Below, in pieces: positions 10,674 through 11,452 of a stretch of DNA of 11,452 nt (its first letter is position 1; each line of letters opens with the position of its first letter). The position numbers and the translations under genes are program-made. The notes beneath the pieces were generated by a model. It did no database searches. It was not told the DNA's origin and saw only the letters and a list, made by a program, of their open reading frames with translations. The stretch comes from Methanomassiliicoccus sp. UBA6 (GTDB lineage: Archaea; Thermoplasmatota; Thermoplasmata; Methanomassiliicoccales; Methanomassiliicoccaceae), in assembly GCA_002508545.1 (NCBI GenBank), contig DAVH01000055.1, forward strand, positions 1,168 through 12,619, read 5' to 3'.

Positions 10674-11414
10674 TCAAAGCTCAGGGCGGGAGGCGCCTTT
10701 TCCTCCCCCCGAACGGCCCTTACCAAGAAAGGATGCTATGTCCATTGCCATCCTCTCCGGGAACTGGTACATCATCCCATGGCCTCCTCCCTCCATCACG
10801 ATCAACGTCGAGGAGGGGATGAGGTCGGCTAGCAGGTAGGCGTTCCCCACCGGGCAGTCGAGGTCCTCGCTCCCGTTCATGATCAGCGTCGGGGACCTGA
10901 CCCCCGCAAGGCGGTCGTGGCAGCCCTCCCATACTTCATCGGCCTCCAGCTGCCGCTCCAGGACATCGTCCGGGGTCGCCCGCCTGGACCGGGGATAGTA
11001 CTCGTCGATGTCGGGGTGCCGATCGTTCCATTCCGGGGGGGGGAACATCGATTTCACCACCATCTCCCTGGTGAGCTCCGGGGACGACAGCAGCTCCTCG
11101 ATGACCGGTGATGAGGGAACGGAGCGAGGCCCCCCGCAGTTCCCGGCGTAGAGCACCATGCGGTCCACCTTCTCCGGATCGCCGATGGCCAGCTCCATGG
11201 CGATGTTCGCTCCCATCGACCATCCCAGGACGTGGGCCTTGCCCCCGCACAGGCAGCGGATCATGCCGGAGGCGTCCCGGGCGAAGAGCGGTATGCTGAA
11301 CTCCTTCTCTGAGGCGGTGGGGAAGCCCATGCCCCGGTTGCCGTAGGCGATGACCCGGAACGAACGGGCCAGCTCGTGAACGAACCTTGCGTCCCACAGG
11401 TCCATGGTCCCCAC
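10674..11414 (-). CDS. Alpha/beta hydrolase, N-terminus apparently frameshifted
   Basis: This frame gives 246 residues from a GTG at 11414. It has the alpha/beta hydrolase triad: nucleophile elbow GWSMG with Ser66, an acid in GSEDLDCPV (Asp184 or Asp186) and His212 in GGGHGMMYQF. The cap region (about 100-170) includes a Pro-rich stretch. The substrate is unknown. The visible start lacks the first strands and the oxyanion-hole loop. These are encoded just upstream in another frame (11452-11412), which reads GQGEPLVLIQGLWG, the normal 'GxGxPLVLIHGLGG' opening. Adding one G to the GGGG run at 11412-11409 would join the two frames into GLWGTMDLWDARF. The gene is therefore either a recent pseudogene, or intact with a sequencing error in a homopolymer. 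The true N-terminus lies beyond the right edge. Confidence 0.75.
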   Translation of the reverse strand: MGTMDLWDARFVHELARSFRVIAYGNRGMGFPTASEKEFSIPLFARDASGMIRCLCGGKAHVLGWSMGANIAMELAIGDPEKVDRMVLYAGNCGGPRSVPSSPVIEELLSSPELTREMVVKSMFPPPEWNDRHPDIDEYYPRSRRATPDDVLERQLEADEVWEGCHDRLAGVRSPTLIMNGSEDLDCPVGNAYLLADLIPSSTLIVMEGGGHGMMYQFPERMAMDIASFLGKGRSGGGKGASRPEL

Positions 11415-11452
11415 AGGCCCTGTATGAGGACGAGCGGCTCGCCCTGGCCCCA
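11415..11452 (-). pseudogene. N-terminal piece of the hydrolase in a different frame
   Basis: Read from 11452 on the minus strand, the frame encodes GQGEPLVLIQGLWG, the first core strand and oxyanion loop of alpha/beta hydrolases. It is one base out of frame with the rest of the gene and continues off the right edge. Confidence 0.55.

Noticed and set aside
11035..11043. Run of nine G (nine C in the coding sense) in the hydrolase gene as a frameshift
   Set aside because: The frame is the same before and after it: the GWSMG elbow and the Asp/His motifs are all in one frame, so the run encodes Pro residues normally.

Overview
The window looks like a chromosomal segment of a GC-rich euryarchaeon. 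Archaeal TATA boxes sit about 25-35 bp upstream of the expected starts, several leaders are very short, and the gene content is archaeal: a stand-alone Elp3 with both radical-SAM and GNAT domains, two small PRC-barrel proteins, a RimK-like ATP-grasp pair, and thioredoxin with a thioredoxin-reductase-like flavoprotein. A Thermoplasmata/Methanomassiliicoccales-type host is my best guess. That is inference; no marker gene here settles it. There are no rRNA or tRNA genes, CRISPR arrays, transposases or phage genes.

Layout from left to right. Positions 1-1834 (minus strand): the 5' end of a membrane-anchored protein, then a RimK-like ATP-grasp ligase whose gene overlaps an upstream gene for a stand-alone RLAN domain. 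2064-2862 (plus): a small PRC-barrel protein followed by a hairpin terminator, then a Cys-rich DUF3795-type protein. 2882-5173 (minus): a compact operon of a winged-helix regulator, a small conserved-type protein of unknown function and Elp3. 5415-8159 (plus): a nitrate/sulfonate/taurine-type ABC importer made of substrate-binding protein, permease and ATPase. 8328-10220 (minus): thioredoxin, then, from its own promoter, a thioredoxin-reductase-like flavoprotein with an HTH regulator 4 bp downstream. 10402-10665 (plus): a second PRC-barrel protein. 10674-11452 (minus): an alpha/beta hydrolase that appears frameshifted near its N-terminus and runs off the window.

The most unusual object is the ABC substrate-binding protein at 5415-6524. 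Its two halves are in the reverse of the usual family order. After the membrane anchor comes what is normally the C-terminal half, and the protein ends with what is normally the N-terminal half, stopping where the family normally crosses from one half to the other. This is the pattern of a natural circular permutation, and a perfect 15-bp palindrome lies on the first junction. An assembly or recombination artefact must be excluded. Other points of interest are the RLAN/ATP-grasp system encoded as two overlapping genes, a thioredoxin-reductase-like protein that keeps CxxC but has lost the usual NAD(P)H glycine motif, a perfect 11-bp-stem inverted repeat between the thioredoxin TATA box and its ribosome binding site, and the regulator/small protein/Elp3 operon.
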